NCBI GenBank assembly: GCA_938016505.1
Contig: CALLWN010000310.1
Location: 1 to 17,793, forward strand
Direction of reading: 5' to 3'
Origin: an uncultured Sphingomonadaceae bacterium
Lineage (GTDB): Bacteria > Pseudomonadota > Alphaproteobacteria > Sphingomonadales > Sphingomonadaceae
DNA: 17,793 nucleotides
Position numbers and translations under genes: made by a program. A model generated the notes under the pieces. That model did no database searches and was not told where the DNA came from. It was given only the letters and a program-made list of their open reading frames with translations. This document shows, piece after piece, positions 1-8,082 of this stretch (positions are counted from its first letter, which is position 1; each line of letters begins with the position of its first letter).

Positions 1-248
1 GGGATGAGCATTCCCTCGACGGTCGCCCAGCGGAATCCGCCATTGTTGGTGACCCAGATGGCGCCATCGGGGCCGATGGCAGCGCCGTTGGGGCCGCCGC
101 CGGTTTCGGCAATCGTCTGCTTGCGGCCGTCGCGGGTGACCCGGGTCAGGCGCCCTGCGGCGATCTCGGTGACGATGACCGAGCCGTCGTCCAGCCAGAC
201 CGGGCCTTCCGGAAACGCAAGCCCCTCTGCAACGACCTCGAAGTCCAT
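1..248 (-). CDS. SMP-30/gluconolactonase/LRE family protein, 5' part
   Basis: Partial gene running off the left edge; only the first 82 or so residues are present. Translation starts MDFEVVAEGLAFPEGPVW. The EGP motif near residue 13 matches the metal-binding glutamate region at the start of SMP-30/gluconolactonase beta-propellers. A following GGPNGAAIGPDGAIWVTNN stretch is a typical propeller blade. Family members hydrolyse lactones of sugars or similar compounds using a divalent metal; the substrate cannot be told from this fragment. The ATG at 248 is preceded by a purine-rich GGGAGAAGAG ribosome-binding site. The gene is transcribed divergently from rmuC with 72 bases between the starts. 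Confidence 0.85.
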   Translation of the reverse strand, partial: MDFEVVAEGLAFPEGPVWLDDGSVIVTEIAAGRLTRVTRDGRKQTIAETGGGPNGAAIGPDGAIWVTNNGGFRWATVEGMLI

Positions 249-320
249 GCCTCTTCTCCCTCCGGCTTCCCCTGAAGAATCCGGATGACACGCGCAAGTC
301 TGTTCGCCTAATGTTCCGTC

Positions 321-1685
321 ATGGATTCGCCAGACCTGCTTCTCCTCGTCGTCGGCCTTGTCGCGCTGGTTCTGGCGGTCGCGGCTGGCTGGCTCATGTG
401 GGGCCGGCCGCTGGAGGCCGCCCGGGTGGCGCTGGCCACCCGCGAGGCCGAAACCCAGGGTCTGCGCGAGCGCCTCGCCGCGGCCGAGCCTGCGGTTGCC
501 CGCGCCGTCGAGCTCGAGGCGCGCCTTGCCGCGCACGATGCGGCAGCAGCCGAGCGCGAGAAGGCACATGCCGACCAGCTCGCACAGTTGCGCGGCGAGT
601 TCGAGCGGCTGGCCGGCGTGGCGCTGGAAAAGGCCCAGGAGACCTTCGCGAAACAGGCCGCCGAGACGCTCAAGCTGCACCGCGCCGAGGCGGAGAAGGG
701 TCTCACCGAGCAGAAGACGGCGCTCGCCGAACTCATCCAGCCGGTCCGCGAGACGCTCGGCCGCTATGGCGAGGAGCTGAAGACGCTCGAGCAGAAGCGC
801 GAGCAGGCCTATGGCTCGCTCTCCGAGCAGCTGAAGGCACTCGTCCGGACCGAGGAGGCAATGCGCGCCGAGGCCGGGCGAATCGTCGCGGCCCTCAAGG
901 GCTCGGCCCGGGCGACGGGGACATGGGGCGAAGCGCAGCTGCGCAAGGTGCTCGAAGTCGGAGGCCTTGTCGAAGGAATTGATTTCACCCTGCAGGCCAG
1001 CGTGGCGGACGGCGAGGGCGGGCGCAGCCGGCCGGACGCCATCATCAACCTTCCCGGCGGGCGGCAGCTGATTGTGGACGCGAAATGCGCGCTCGAAGAC
1101 CATGTCGCAGCCCAGGAAGCGACCACCGAGCGCGAGCGCGCCGAGGCCCGGGCCCGCCATGCCGCGCGGGTCAGGGCCCATGCGAAGGCGCTTTCGGAGA
1201 AGGCCTACTGGAACCAGTTCGACGAGGCGCCCGACTTCGTGCTCATGTTCGTGCCGGGTGAGAATTTCCTCTCGGCCGCGCTCGAAGAAGACCCGGAGCT
1301 CCACCTGTGGGCGATGGAGCGCAAGGTGCTGCTGGTCGGCCCGACCAACCTGCTTGCGATCGCGCGGGTGGTCGCGATGGTCTGGCGGCAGGAAAAGATG
1401 GCGAAGGAAGCACAGGCCATCGGGGATCTCGGCGCCGAGCTCTATGAGCGGCTGACGGTGATGGTCGGCCACATGAACAGGGTGGGCAAGAACATCGATG
1501 ACACGGCGCGGGCCTGGAACGCCTTCGTCGGCTCGGTCGAAGGCCGGGTGCTGGTGACGGGGCGCAAGCTCGGCGAGCTCGGCGCCAACCGCAACGGCCA
1601 GGCACTGCCCGAGGGGCGTGGAGTCGAGACCGTGCTGCGTCTCGTCCAGGCCGACGAGGCCCGCAAGGGTCTCGAGGGAGGTTGA
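321..1685 (+). CDS. rmuC: DNA recombination protein RmuC
   Basis: 454 residues, normal for RmuC. A single hydrophobic segment at about residues 6-27 should anchor the N-terminus in the membrane. A long Ala/Glu/Arg-rich coiled coil (about 30-195) follows. The RmuC domain begins at GTWGEAQLRKVLE (about 200-212) and contains RPDAIINLPGG...IVDAK (about 237-255), the nuclease-like core in which D239 and D253/K255 resemble a PD-(D/E)XK active site. RmuC limits inversions and other rearrangements at short inverted repeats; its exact activity is not settled. The ATG at 321 has no clear Shine-Dalgarno sequence, but no better in-frame start is visible. It lies 34 bases before hisB on the same strand and may be co-transcribed with it. 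Confidence 0.93.
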   Translation: MDSPDLLLLVVGLVALVLAVAAGWLMWGRPLEAARVALATREAETQGLRERLAAAEPAVARAVELEARLAAHDAAAAEREKAHADQLAQLRGEFERLAGVALEKAQETFAKQAAETLKLHRAEAEKGLTEQKTALAELIQPVRETLGRYGEELKTLEQKREQAYGSLSEQLKALVRTEEAMRAEAGRIVAALKGSARATGTWGEAQLRKVLEVGGLVEGIDFTLQASVADGEGGRSRPDAIINLPGGRQLIVDAKCALEDHVAAQEATTERERAEARARHAARVRAHAKALSEKAYWNQFDEAPDFVLMFVPGENFLSAALEEDPELHLWAMERKVLLVGPTNLLAIARVVAMVWRQEKMAKEAQAIGDLGAELYERLTVMVGHMNRVGKNIDDTARAWNAFVGSVEGRVLVTGRKLGELGANRNGQALPEGRGVETVLRLVQADEARKGLEGG

Positions 1686-1719
1686 AGGGCAGGAACAGCA
1701 GGCCTAAGGCCCAACGCCC

Positions 1720-2340
1720 ATGTCTGGCCGCTCTGCAAAGCTTGTCCGGGAGACCCGCGAGACCCGGATTTCCGTGAGCCTCGGGCTCGACGGCACCGGC
1801 GTGCGTCGCATCGCGACCGGGATCGGCTTTTTCGACCACATGCTCGACCAGCTGGCCAAGCACGCGCTGCTCGACCTCGAGCTCGAGGCGAAGGGCGATC
1901 TCCACATCGATGCGCACCATACGGTCGAGGACACCGGCCTCGCGCTCGGGAAGGCGATCGCGCAGGCGCTGGGTGACCGGGCCGGAATCACCCGCTACGG
2001 CCATGCGCTCATCCCGATGGACGAGACGCTGACCCGGGTTGCGATCGACATCTCGGGCCGGCCCTATCTGGTGTGGAAGGTCAGTTTCAGCCAGCCGCGG
2101 CTCGGCGAGATGGACACCGAGCTGTTCCGGGAGTTCTTCCAGGCGCTCGCCCAGGAAGGCGGCATCACGCTTCATGTCGAGACGCTCTACGGGGTGAACA
2201 ACCACCACATCATCGAAAGCGCCTTCAAGGGGCTGGCGCGCGCCCTGCGCGACGCGATTGCACCTGACCCGCGGATGGCAGGCCAGGTGCCGTCGACCAA
2301 GGGCTCGCTCGGTGGCACTCCGGGCGGCGCGTCGGCCTGA
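1720..2340 (+). CDS. hisB: imidazoleglycerol-phosphate dehydratase (HisB)
   Basis: 206 residues. Catalyses the sixth step of histidine synthesis, dehydrating imidazole glycerol phosphate to imidazole acetol phosphate with Mn2+. The hallmark motifs are present: [15 protein letters not shown] (35-49), the metal-binding DAHHTVED (64-71), [11 protein letters not shown] (93-102) and the second metal-binding NNHHIIES (160-167). It is the monofunctional form, without the HisB phosphatase domain found in enterobacteria. After the usual PSTKG ending there are about ten extra Gly/Ala/Ser-rich residues. First his gene in the cluster; the next gene, hisH, starts 11 bases downstream. Confidence 0.97.
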   Translation: MSGRSAKLVRETRETRISVSLGLDGTGVRRIATGIGFFDHMLDQLAKHALLDLELEAKGDLHIDAHHTVEDTGLALGKAIAQALGDRAGITRYGHALIPMDETLTRVAIDISGRPYLVWKVSFSQPRLGEMDTELFREFFQALAQEGGITLHVETLYGVNNHHIIESAFKGLARALRDAIAPDPRMAGQVPSTKGSLGGTPGGASA

Positions 2341-2351
2341 AACCACTCTGC

Positions 2352-2963
2352 GTGGCTGTCGCCCTCATCGACTATGGCGCGGGCAATCTTCGCTCGGCCG
2401 AGAATGCCCTGCGCGCGGCCGGTGCCGCCGGCGTGACCGTGACCGCCGACCCGGAGGCTGTGCGGCGCGCCGAGCGGATCGTGCTTCCCGGGGTTGGCGC
2501 CTTCGGCCAGTGCATCGGGGCGGTCCGCGCCATTCCGGGCCTCGAGGAGTCGCTCGGCGAGGCTGTCATCGCCCGGGGCCGGCCGTTCCTCGGCATCTGT
2601 GTCGGCATGCAGCTGCTTGCGACAACCGGCCACGAGTTCGGCACCCACGCCGGGCTCGGCTGGATCCCCGGGCAGGTCCGGCGGCTCGAGCCGGCAAACC
2701 CGGGGCTGCGCGTGCCCCACATGGGCTGGAACGAAGTAGCAGTCAGGCGCGCCGGTCTCGTCGAGCAGGGGTGGGCCTATTTCGTCCACAGCTATGCCTT
2801 CCTTGCCGATGACGGGGCAGACGTGCTTGCGACCACCGACCATGGCGGGCCAGTGACGGCGGCGGTTGGGCGAGGGCCGATCCTCGGGGTCCAGTTTCAC
2901 CCGGAGAAGAGCCAGTCGTGGGGGCTTGCCTTTCTCGCCCGCTTCCTGGCGTGGCGGCCCTGA
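2352..2963 (+). CDS. hisH: imidazole glycerol phosphate synthase, glutaminase subunit (HisH)
   Basis: 203 residues, class I glutamine amidotransferase. It hydrolyses glutamine and channels ammonia to HisF, with which it forms IGP synthase. The catalytic triad is visible: C83 in GICVGMQLL, and H183 and E185 in QFHPEKS. The oxyanion-region PGVGAF (46-51) and the VHSY loop (145-148) are intact. The GTG at 2352 is chosen because it gives AVALIDYGAGNLRS, the standard family N-terminus, and no ATG is nearby. No strong Shine-Dalgarno sequence is seen, so translation probably depends on coupling to hisB. The stop overlaps the hisA start by one base (TGATG). Confidence 0.97.
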   Translation: MAVALIDYGAGNLRSAENALRAAGAAGVTVTADPEAVRRAERIVLPGVGAFGQCIGAVRAIPGLEESLGEAVIARGRPFLGICVGMQLLATTGHEFGTHAGLGWIPGQVRRLEPANPGLRVPHMGWNEVAVRRAGLVEQGWAYFVHSYAFLADDGADVLATTDHGGPVTAAVGRGPILGVQFHPEKSQSWGLAFLARFLAWRP

Positions 2964-3679
2964 TGGAAATCTGGCCCGCGATCGACCTCAAGGCCGGAAA
3001 GGTGGTGCGCCTCGCCGAGGGCGACATGGCGCGCGCGACCGTCTATGGCGACGACCCGGCTGCAACGGCCGCTGGTTTCGCCGCCGCCGGAGCCGGCAAC
3101 CTCCATGTCGTCGATCTCGACGGCGCTTTCGCTGGCGGCACGCGCAACCGGGCCGCCATCGCTGCCATCCTCGAGGCGACGACCGCGCGCGTGCAGGTCG
3201 GCGGCGGCATCCGCACCATGGCTGCAATCGAGGGCTGGCTCGCCGCCGGCGTGGCTCGAGTCGTGCTTGGCACGGCCGCACTCCAGGATCCGGCGCTGGT
3301 GCGCGCGGCTGCCCGGGCGTTTCCCGGGGCCGTGGTGGTCGCCGTCGATGCGCGGGACGGGATGGTTGCAGTGCGGGGCTGGGCGGAGGTGTCAGCGGTT
3401 TCGGCAACCGCGCTCGCCGCGCGCTTCGCCGATGCCGGAGTGGCAGCGCTTCTCTTCACCGATGTCGGTCGTGACGGGCTGCTGAAGGGGGTGAATGTCG
3501 AGGCAACTGCGCTACTTGCGGCCGCCGTTCCCATCCCGGTGCTCGCCTCGGGCGGGGTGGCGGCGCTTGCCGAGATCGAGGCGCTGAAGGCGCACGCCAA
3601 CATTGCGGGCGTGGTGGTGGGCCGCGCGCTCTACGAGGGCCGGTTCACGCTCGGCGACGCGCTGGCGGCTGCCGCATGA
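2963..3679 (+). CDS. hisA: phosphoribosylformimino-5-aminoimidazole carboxamide ribotide isomerase (HisA)
   Basis: 238 residues, TIM barrel. It performs the Amadori rearrangement of ProFAR to PRFAR. Visible features are D8 in [11 protein letters not shown] (catalytic base), VGGGIR (79-84), VAVDARDG (127-133), FTDVGRDG (165-172, second catalytic Asp) and the C-terminal phosphate-binding ASGGV (195-199) and VVGRALYEG. The start at 2963 is preferred over an upstream in-frame start at 2918, because [10 protein letters not shown] is the family N-terminus and gives a TGATG overlap with hisH. It overlaps hisF by four bases (ATGA). Confidence 0.97.
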   Translation: MEIWPAIDLKAGKVVRLAEGDMARATVYGDDPAATAAGFAAAGAGNLHVVDLDGAFAGGTRNRAAIAAILEATTARVQVGGGIRTMAAIEGWLAAGVARVVLGTAALQDPALVRAAARAFPGAVVVAVDARDGMVAVRGWAEVSAVSATALAARFADAGVAALLFTDVGRDGLLKGVNVEATALLAAAVPIPVLASGGVAALAEIEALKAHANIAGVVVGRALYEGRFTLGDALAAAA

Positions 3680-4437
3680 CGCTCGCGGTGCGAATCATCC
3701 CCTGTCTCGACGTCGCCGGCGGCCGGGTGGTGAAGGGGGTCAATTTCACCGGGCTGCGCGACGCCGGCGACCCGGTGGAGGCGGCAGAGCGCTACGACGC
3801 CGAGGGCGCGGACGAGCTGGTCTTCCTCGACATCACCGCCACCCACGAGGAGCGCGGCATCCTGCTCGACATGGTGGCACGGACGGCCTCGCGCTGCTTC
3901 ATGCCGCTGACCGTCGGCGGTGGCGTGCGGACAGCGGAAGATGTGCGCGCCCTGCTGCGCGCAGGCGCCGACAAGGTGTCGGTCAATTCGGCGGCAGTGG
4001 CCCGCCCCGAGCTGGTCGCCGAGCTTGCCGCCAGCTTCGGCGAACAGTGCATCACGGTTGCAGTCGATGCCAAGCGGGTCGCACCCGGCCGCTGGGAGGT
4101 TTTCACCCACGGCGGGCGACGGCCCACGGGGCTCGATGCGGTGGCGCATGCCGCGCAGGTGGCCCGACTCGGTGCGGGTGAGATACTTCTGACCTCGATG
4201 GACCGCGATGGCACCCGCGCAGGCTATGACATCGAACTGCTGCGCGCGGTCGGCGCTGCAGTGCCGGTTCCAGTCGTTGCATCGGGTGGAGTCGGCACGG
4301 TCGCGCACCTCGTTGAAGGCGTGACCAGCGGCGGGGCGTCTGCCGTTCTGGCAGCGAGCCTGTTCCACTTCGGCGAGGCGACGATCGGCGAGGCGCGCGC
4401 GGCGCTTGCCGCCGCCGGCGTGACGGTGCGGCCGTGA
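3676..4437 (+). CDS. hisF: imidazole glycerol phosphate synthase, cyclase subunit (HisF)
   Basis: 253 residues, TIM barrel related to HisA. It uses ammonia from HisH to convert PRFAR to imidazole glycerol phosphate plus AICAR. The catalytic aspartates are D12 in IIPCLDV and D131 in VAVDAKR. Other family signatures are the VGGGVR phosphate loop (80-85), TSMDRDGT (173-180) and ASGGVG (202-207). The ATG overlaps the hisA stop (ATGA), and its own TGA overlaps the GTG start of hisE. Adjacent hisH, hisA and hisF provide consecutive steps and both IGP synthase subunits. Confidence 0.98.
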   Translation: MTLAVRIIPCLDVAGGRVVKGVNFTGLRDAGDPVEAAERYDAEGADELVFLDITATHEERGILLDMVARTASRCFMPLTVGGGVRTAEDVRALLRAGADKVSVNSAAVARPELVAELAASFGEQCITVAVDAKRVAPGRWEVFTHGGRRPTGLDAVAHAAQVARLGAGEILLTSMDRDGTRAGYDIELLRAVGAAVPVPVVASGGVGTVAHLVEGVTSGGASAVLAASLFHFGEATIGEARAALAAAGVTVRP

Positions 4438-4769
4438 CCGACATCCTGCGGCGGATCGAGGCGGTGATTGCCGACCGCCGGGCCGCCCTTGCTGCCGACT
4501 CGAAGCTGGCCGGGCGCAGCTATGTCGCCCGCCAGCTCGAAAAGGGTCCGCGCAAGCTCGCACAGAAGCTCGGCGAGGAAGCGGTCGAGACGGTTGTGGC
4601 GGCTGTCGCCGAGGATGATGCGGCGCTTGCCGCCGAGGCTGCCGATCTCCTCTTCCACCTGCTGCTCGTCCTTGGCGGGCGGGGCGTGCCGCTTGCCGCC
4701 GTGCTGGCCGAACTGGAGCGGCGCGAGGGCAAATCGGGAATCGACGAGAAGGCCGGGAGAAGGACATGA
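4434..4769 (+). CDS. hisE: phosphoribosyl-ATP pyrophosphatase (HisE)
   Basis: 111 residues, an all-alpha MazG-like NTP pyrophosphohydrolase. It hydrolyses phosphoribosyl-ATP to phosphoribosyl-AMP in the second step of the pathway. The metal-binding pattern is visible as [10 protein letters not shown] (about 45-54) followed by [13 protein letters not shown] (about 68-80). It is a stand-alone HisE and not a HisIE fusion; hisI is not in this window. The GTG at 4434 is supported by the four-base overlap with hisF and by the [12 protein letters not shown]-terminus. It overlaps the HIT gene by four bases. Confidence 0.95.
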   Translation: MTDILRRIEAVIADRRAALAADSKLAGRSYVARQLEKGPRKLAQKLGEEAVETVVAAVAEDDAALAAEAADLLFHLLLVLGGRGVPLAAVLAELERREGKSGIDEKAGRRT

Positions 4770-5155
4770 GCGTCAGGACCGATCAGCCCTATGATGAAGG
4801 GAATGTCTTTGCGCGGATCCTGCGCGGAGAGATCCCCTGCAGGCGGGTGCACGAGACACCCCATGCGCTCGCCTTTCACGACATCAACCCGCAGGCCCCG
4901 GTGCATGTGCTGGTGATCCCCAAGGGACCCTATGTCTCGATGGCCGACTTTACCGCGAACGCGCCTGACGACCTCGTCGCCGGCTTCTTCCGCGCGGTGG
5001 GCGAGACGGCGCGCCTTCTCGGCCTCGAGGGGGGTGGCTACCGGATCCTCGCCAACGCGGGATTGAACAGCCACCAGGAAGTGCCGCATCTCCATGTTCA
5101 CATCTTTGGCGGGGCGCCCTTGGGGCCGATGCTGGCGCGCCGCCCGGCGGCCTGA
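4766..5155 (+). CDS. HIT family protein (HinT-like purine nucleoside phosphoramidase)
   Basis: 129 residues, histidine triad superfamily. The signature HLHVHIFGG gives H108, H110 and H112, with H110 the expected nucleophile. The N-terminal FARILRGEIPCRRVHE and the LVIPK segment fit the HINT branch. Family members hydrolyse AMP-linked phosphoramidates and similar adducts. The ATG overlaps the hisE stop (ATGA), so the gene is the last cistron of the his operon and should be translated with it. Its link to histidine synthesis is not established; the pathway handles adenylate derivatives (PR-ATP, PR-AMP, AICAR). Confidence 0.93.
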   Translation: MSVRTDQPYDEGNVFARILRGEIPCRRVHETPHALAFHDINPQAPVHVLVIPKGPYVSMADFTANAPDDLVAGFFRAVGETARLLGLEGGGYRILANAGLNSHQEVPHLHVHIFGGAPLGPMLARRPAA

Positions 5156-5156
5156 T

Positions 5157-5185
5157 TTGCCTTTGGCTGCGTTGCACCCTATATC
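5157..5185 (+). promoter_or_regulatory. candidate sigma70 promoter for the DEAD-box helicase gene
   Basis: TTGCCT (5157-5162) and TATATC (5180-5185) are separated by 17 bases, just after the HIT stop codon. This is a plausible housekeeping promoter, and TATATC stands out in a G+C-rich background. A transcript starting near 5192 would have a 5' UTR of about 105 bases that includes the inverted repeat at 5214-5230. Read by eye only. Confidence 0.45.
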
Positions 5186-5213
5186 GACTTCACCGGGCGC
5201 GTGATCGCGGACC

Positions 5214-5230
5214 CGCGCCACTGTGGCGCG
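5214..5230 (+). repeat. perfect 8+1+8 inverted repeat in the helicase 5' UTR
   Basis: CGCGCCAC-T-GTGGCGCG is a perfect inverted repeat. As RNA it would form a seven-pair stem with a CTG triloop. There is no T-run after it, so it does not look like an intrinsic terminator of the his operon. It lies between the candidate promoter and the helicase start codon, where it could act as an RNA stem-loop or a protein-binding site. Confidence 0.6.
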
Positions 5231-5297
5231 CCGCTGGCCCGATCGAGAACGAGGCGTCCCTCCATCATGCGTGGACGCCAGACACGAAAGAGTTTCC

Positions 5298-6644
5298 TTG
5301 ACCAGTTTCGACACGCTCGGCCTTGCCGAGCCCGTCCGCCTTGCCCTTGGCAAGGCCGGCTACACGGCACCCACGCCAATCCAGGCGGCCGCAATCCCGC
5401 CGGCGAAGGAGGGCCGCGACCTTCTCGGCATCGCCCAGACTGGCACCGGCAAGACCGCAGCCTTTGCGCTTCCCATCCTCGACCGGATTGCCCGCGAGCC
5501 GGCGCACCGGCGCAAGCTCTCGACCCGGGTGCTCGTGCTCTCGCCGACCCGTGAGCTCGCCACCCAGATCGCCGACAGCTTCCGCAGCTATGGTTCGGGG
5601 CTCAAGCTCCGGATCGAGACGGTGTTCGGCGGCGTGCCCATCGGCCGTCAGGTCCGCATGGCGGAGGCCGGCTTCGACATCCTCGTCGCAACGCCCGGTC
5701 GCCTGCTCGACCTCATCGATCGCGGCGCGCTGCTGCTCGACCATGTCCAGATCCTCGTCCTCGACGAGGCCGACCAGATGCTCGACCTCGGCTTCATTCA
5801 TGCGCTGAAGAAGCTGCACGGGATGCTGCCGCGGCGGCGCCAGTCGCTGTTCTTCTCGGCGACCATGCCACCGGCGATCCGCGACCTGGCCGAACGGTTC
5901 CTGCGCGACCCCGTTGAGGTCGCAGTGGCACCCGCGGCCACCACCGCCGAACGGGTCGCCCAGCGGGTCACCTTCGTGAACCAGGCCGAGAAGCAGGCGC
6001 TTCTGACGCTGACACTGCGCGACCCGGCCTATGCCAAGACGCTGGTCTTCACGAGGACCAAGCACGGCGCCGACCGGGTGGTCCGGCATCTCGAGGGCGC
6101 CGGCATCCGCGCTGCCGCGATCCACGGCAACAAGTCCCAGCCGCAGCGCGAGCGGGCGCTCGATGCCTTCCGGAAGGGCCAGTTGCAGGCGCTCGTCGCC
6201 ACCGACATCGCCGCCCGCGGGATCGACATCGATGACGTCTCGCATGTCATCAACTTCGAGCTTCCCAACGTGCCGGAACAATATGTCCACCGGATCGGCC
6301 GCACCGCCCGCGCCGGCCGCGCCGGCGATGCGCTCAGCTTCTGCGCGCCCGACGAGCGCGCCTATCTCAGGGACATCGAGAAGCTGACCCGGCAGAAGGT
6401 GGAGGTGTCGCCGCTGCCGGCGAACTTCATCGCCGAGGCGGCCCGGCTGCCCAAGGCGGCGCCGGCGAGCGCCGGGCGCGACGCGCGGGATCGGCCCGAA
6501 GGGTCGGGCAAGGGCGGCCAGACGCGCAGCCAGGGCCACCCGGCACGGGCACCCGGTGCTGCAGATGGGGCACGCCGGTTCGGCGCCGGCCGACGGCGCG
6601 GCGGGCGGGGCCGCGGCAGCAGCACGCGGGCCAACGCCGCCTAG
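5298..6644 (+). CDS. DEAD-box ATP-dependent RNA helicase (RhlE-like)
   Basis: 448 residues from the TTG at 5298. All core motifs are present: Q motif GYTAPTPIQ (21-29), Walker A AQTGTGKT (46-53), PTRELATQI (83-91), TPGRLLD (132-138), DEAD (156-159), SAT (187-189), TDIAARGID (302-310) and HRIGRTAR (331-338). After about residue 375 comes a basic Gly/Arg-rich tail, a common RNA-binding extension. It unwinds short RNA duplexes, in roles such as ribosome assembly or RNA decay. An in-frame GTG at 5223 exists but lies inside the inverted repeat and adds residues foreign to the family; TTG gives the typical TSFDTLGL start. A weak GAAAGAG ribosome-binding site precedes it. Confidence 0.93.
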   Translation: MTSFDTLGLAEPVRLALGKAGYTAPTPIQAAAIPPAKEGRDLLGIAQTGTGKTAAFALPILDRIAREPAHRRKLSTRVLVLSPTRELATQIADSFRSYGSGLKLRIETVFGGVPIGRQVRMAEAGFDILVATPGRLLDLIDRGALLLDHVQILVLDEADQMLDLGFIHALKKLHGMLPRRRQSLFFSATMPPAIRDLAERFLRDPVEVAVAPAATTAERVAQRVTFVNQAEKQALLTLTLRDPAYAKTLVFTRTKHGADRVVRHLEGAGIRAAAIHGNKSQPQRERALDAFRKGQLQALVATDIAARGIDIDDVSHVINFELPNVPEQYVHRIGRTARAGRAGDALSFCAPDERAYLRDIEKLTRQKVEVSPLPANFIAEAARLPKAAPASAGRDARDRPEGSGKGGQTRSQGHPARAPGAADGARRFGAGRRRGGRGRGSSTRANAA

Positions 6645-7651
6645 GCGGCCGGCGCCAGCGCGTCGGCGCCAAGGACTGATGCGACCCGGGCCTTCAGGTC
6701 GGACTCCGGCCGGGCGCCATAATGCTCGATCACTTCGGCGGCGGCGATCGTGCCCATGGTGGCGCATTCGGCAAGCGGCCGGCCGCGCGTGAAGCCGACG
6801 AGGAAGCCGGCGGCGAACAGGTCGCCGGCCCCGGTCGTGTCGAGGACGCGCGCCACCTTCTGCGCCGGAACGGCGTGGCGTTCATCGCCGCGCACCACGA
6901 CTGCGCCCTTCTCGCTGCGGGTGATGACGGCGGTGCGGGCAGCGCCTGCCATGGCCGCGATCGCTGCATCGGTGTCGTCGGTCCGGAACAGCGCCTTTGC
7001 CTCGTTCTCGTTGGCGAAGACGAGGTCGACCGGGCCGACCATGAGCTCAAGGAAATCGTCGCGATGGCCTTCGACGCAGAAGACATCAGACAGCGTCATC
7101 GCAACCGTCCGCCCGGCGGCCCTGGCGATCTCGATCGCCCGGGTGCAGGCGCGGATCGGCGCAGGCGGATCCCAGAGATAGCCTTCGAGATAGGTGACCT
7201 GTGCAGCCCGCACCCGCTCTTCGTCGATGTCGCCGGCGTCGAGCTCCTGGCAGCTGCCAAGATAGGTGTTCATGGTGCGCTGGCCGTCGGCTGTCACGAG
7301 GATGAGGCATTGCCCGGTGGGCCGGCCGCCGGTTGCGGGCGGCGTGCGATAGTCGACACCTGCGGCGCGGATGTCATGGGCGAAGACGGTGCCGAGCTGG
7401 TCGTCGGAGACCCGGCCGATGAAGGCGGCGCGTGCGCCGAGCGCCGCGACCCCGGCGCAGCTGTTTGCCGCCGACCCGCCGGAGACTTCGCGGCCCGGGC
7501 CCATCTTGGCGTAAAGCGCCTGTGCTTCCTCGGCCGGGATGAGGCGCATCGTGCCCTTGGCGATCCCCTCGCGCGCGAGAAAGCTTTCGTCGGCCTGGGC
7601 AATCACGTCGACGATGGCGTTCCCGACGGCGAGCACATCATAGTCCGGCAT
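6641..7651 (-). CDS. PfkB-family carbohydrate/nucleoside kinase (probable adenosine kinase)
   Basis: 336 residues, ribokinase/PfkB fold. The N-terminal DVLAVGNAIVDVIA, the substrate-binding GGSAANS (58-64) and the C-terminal signature DTTGAGDLFAAGF (271-283), with D277 as catalytic base, are all present. ATP-dependent phosphorylation of a sugar or nucleoside hydroxyl is expected. Alphaproteobacterial members of this length and N-terminus are commonly annotated as adenosine kinase; the substrate is inference. The ATG at 7651 has a good AGAGGGGA ribosome-binding site. The gene converges on the helicase and both stop codons lie within one CTAG (6641-6644). It diverges from the lipoprotein gene with a 68-base gap. 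Confidence 0.88.
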   Translation of the reverse strand: MPDYDVLAVGNAIVDVIAQADESFLAREGIAKGTMRLIPAEEAQALYAKMGPGREVSGGSAANSCAGVAALGARAAFIGRVSDDQLGTVFAHDIRAAGVDYRTPPATGGRPTGQCLILVTADGQRTMNTYLGSCQELDAGDIDEERVRAAQVTYLEGYLWDPPAPIRACTRAIEIARAAGRTVAMTLSDVFCVEGHRDDFLELMVGPVDLVFANENEAKALFRTDDTDAAIAAMAGAARTAVITRSEKGAVVVRGDERHAVPAQKVARVLDTTGAGDLFAAGFLVGFTRGRPLAECATMGTIAAAEVIEHYGARPESDLKARVASVLGADALAPAA

Positions 7652-7719
7652 GCGGGTCCCCTCTTTGCTGGGACCGTGGCGCTAGCATCGGCCTTGCAGG
7701 CTGGCTAGTCTGGGCCGCG

Positions 7720-8082
7720 ATGATCCGGTCCAACGTTCCTGCCCTCGCCGCACTGCTGCTTCTTGGTGCGTGCGCGACTGCCGACCGTGGCGTGCCGTCG
7801 GCTTCGCCGGCACCTCCGCCGGATCCGGGCCTTGCAGCACTGATCGGCAAGGGGCCGGATGTCGCCATCGCGCTCATCGGCCCAAGCCGGCTCGACCGGC
7901 GCGAGGGCGATGCGCGGCAGCTCCAGTTCGGCGGCGCCACCTGCATCCTCGACCTTTTCTACTACCGCGCCCCGGCCGGAAACGCAGCCGTCGCCCGCCA
8001 CGCCGAGGCGCGCCGGCCCGACGGCAGCGCGATACCCGCCGGCGACTGCTTCAGGCTGCTGCAGGCCGCGAAAGCCTCCTGA
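7720..8082 (+). CDS. small lipoprotein of unknown function
   Basis: 120 residues. The N-terminus has a short basic region, a hydrophobic core (PALAALLLLGA) and a lipobox ending in LLGAC, so signal peptidase II should cleave before C18 and the protein should be lipid-anchored. The mature part is about 100 residues: a Pro/Ala-rich linker, then a small domain with DVAIALIGPSRLDRREGDARQL and a CILDLFYYR segment. No specific family is recognised, though DUF-type lipoproteins of this layout are common in sphingomonads. The last 32 bases overlap the end of queG on the other strand. No strong ribosome-binding site is seen. Confidence 0.8.
   Translation: MIRSNVPALAALLLLGACATADRGVPSASPAPPPDPGLAALIGKGPDVAIALIGPSRLDRREGDARQLQFGGATCILDLFYYRAPAGNAAVARHAEARRPDGSAIPAGDCFRLLQAAKAS

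Noticed and set aside
5214..5230. Inverted repeat as a terminator of the his operon
   Set aside because: No T-run follows the stem, and a candidate promoter lies upstream of it, so a 5' UTR element is more likely.
5265..6767. A 500-residue minus-strand open frame opposite the helicase
   Set aside because: It is a shadow of the helicase gene with no recognisable motif.
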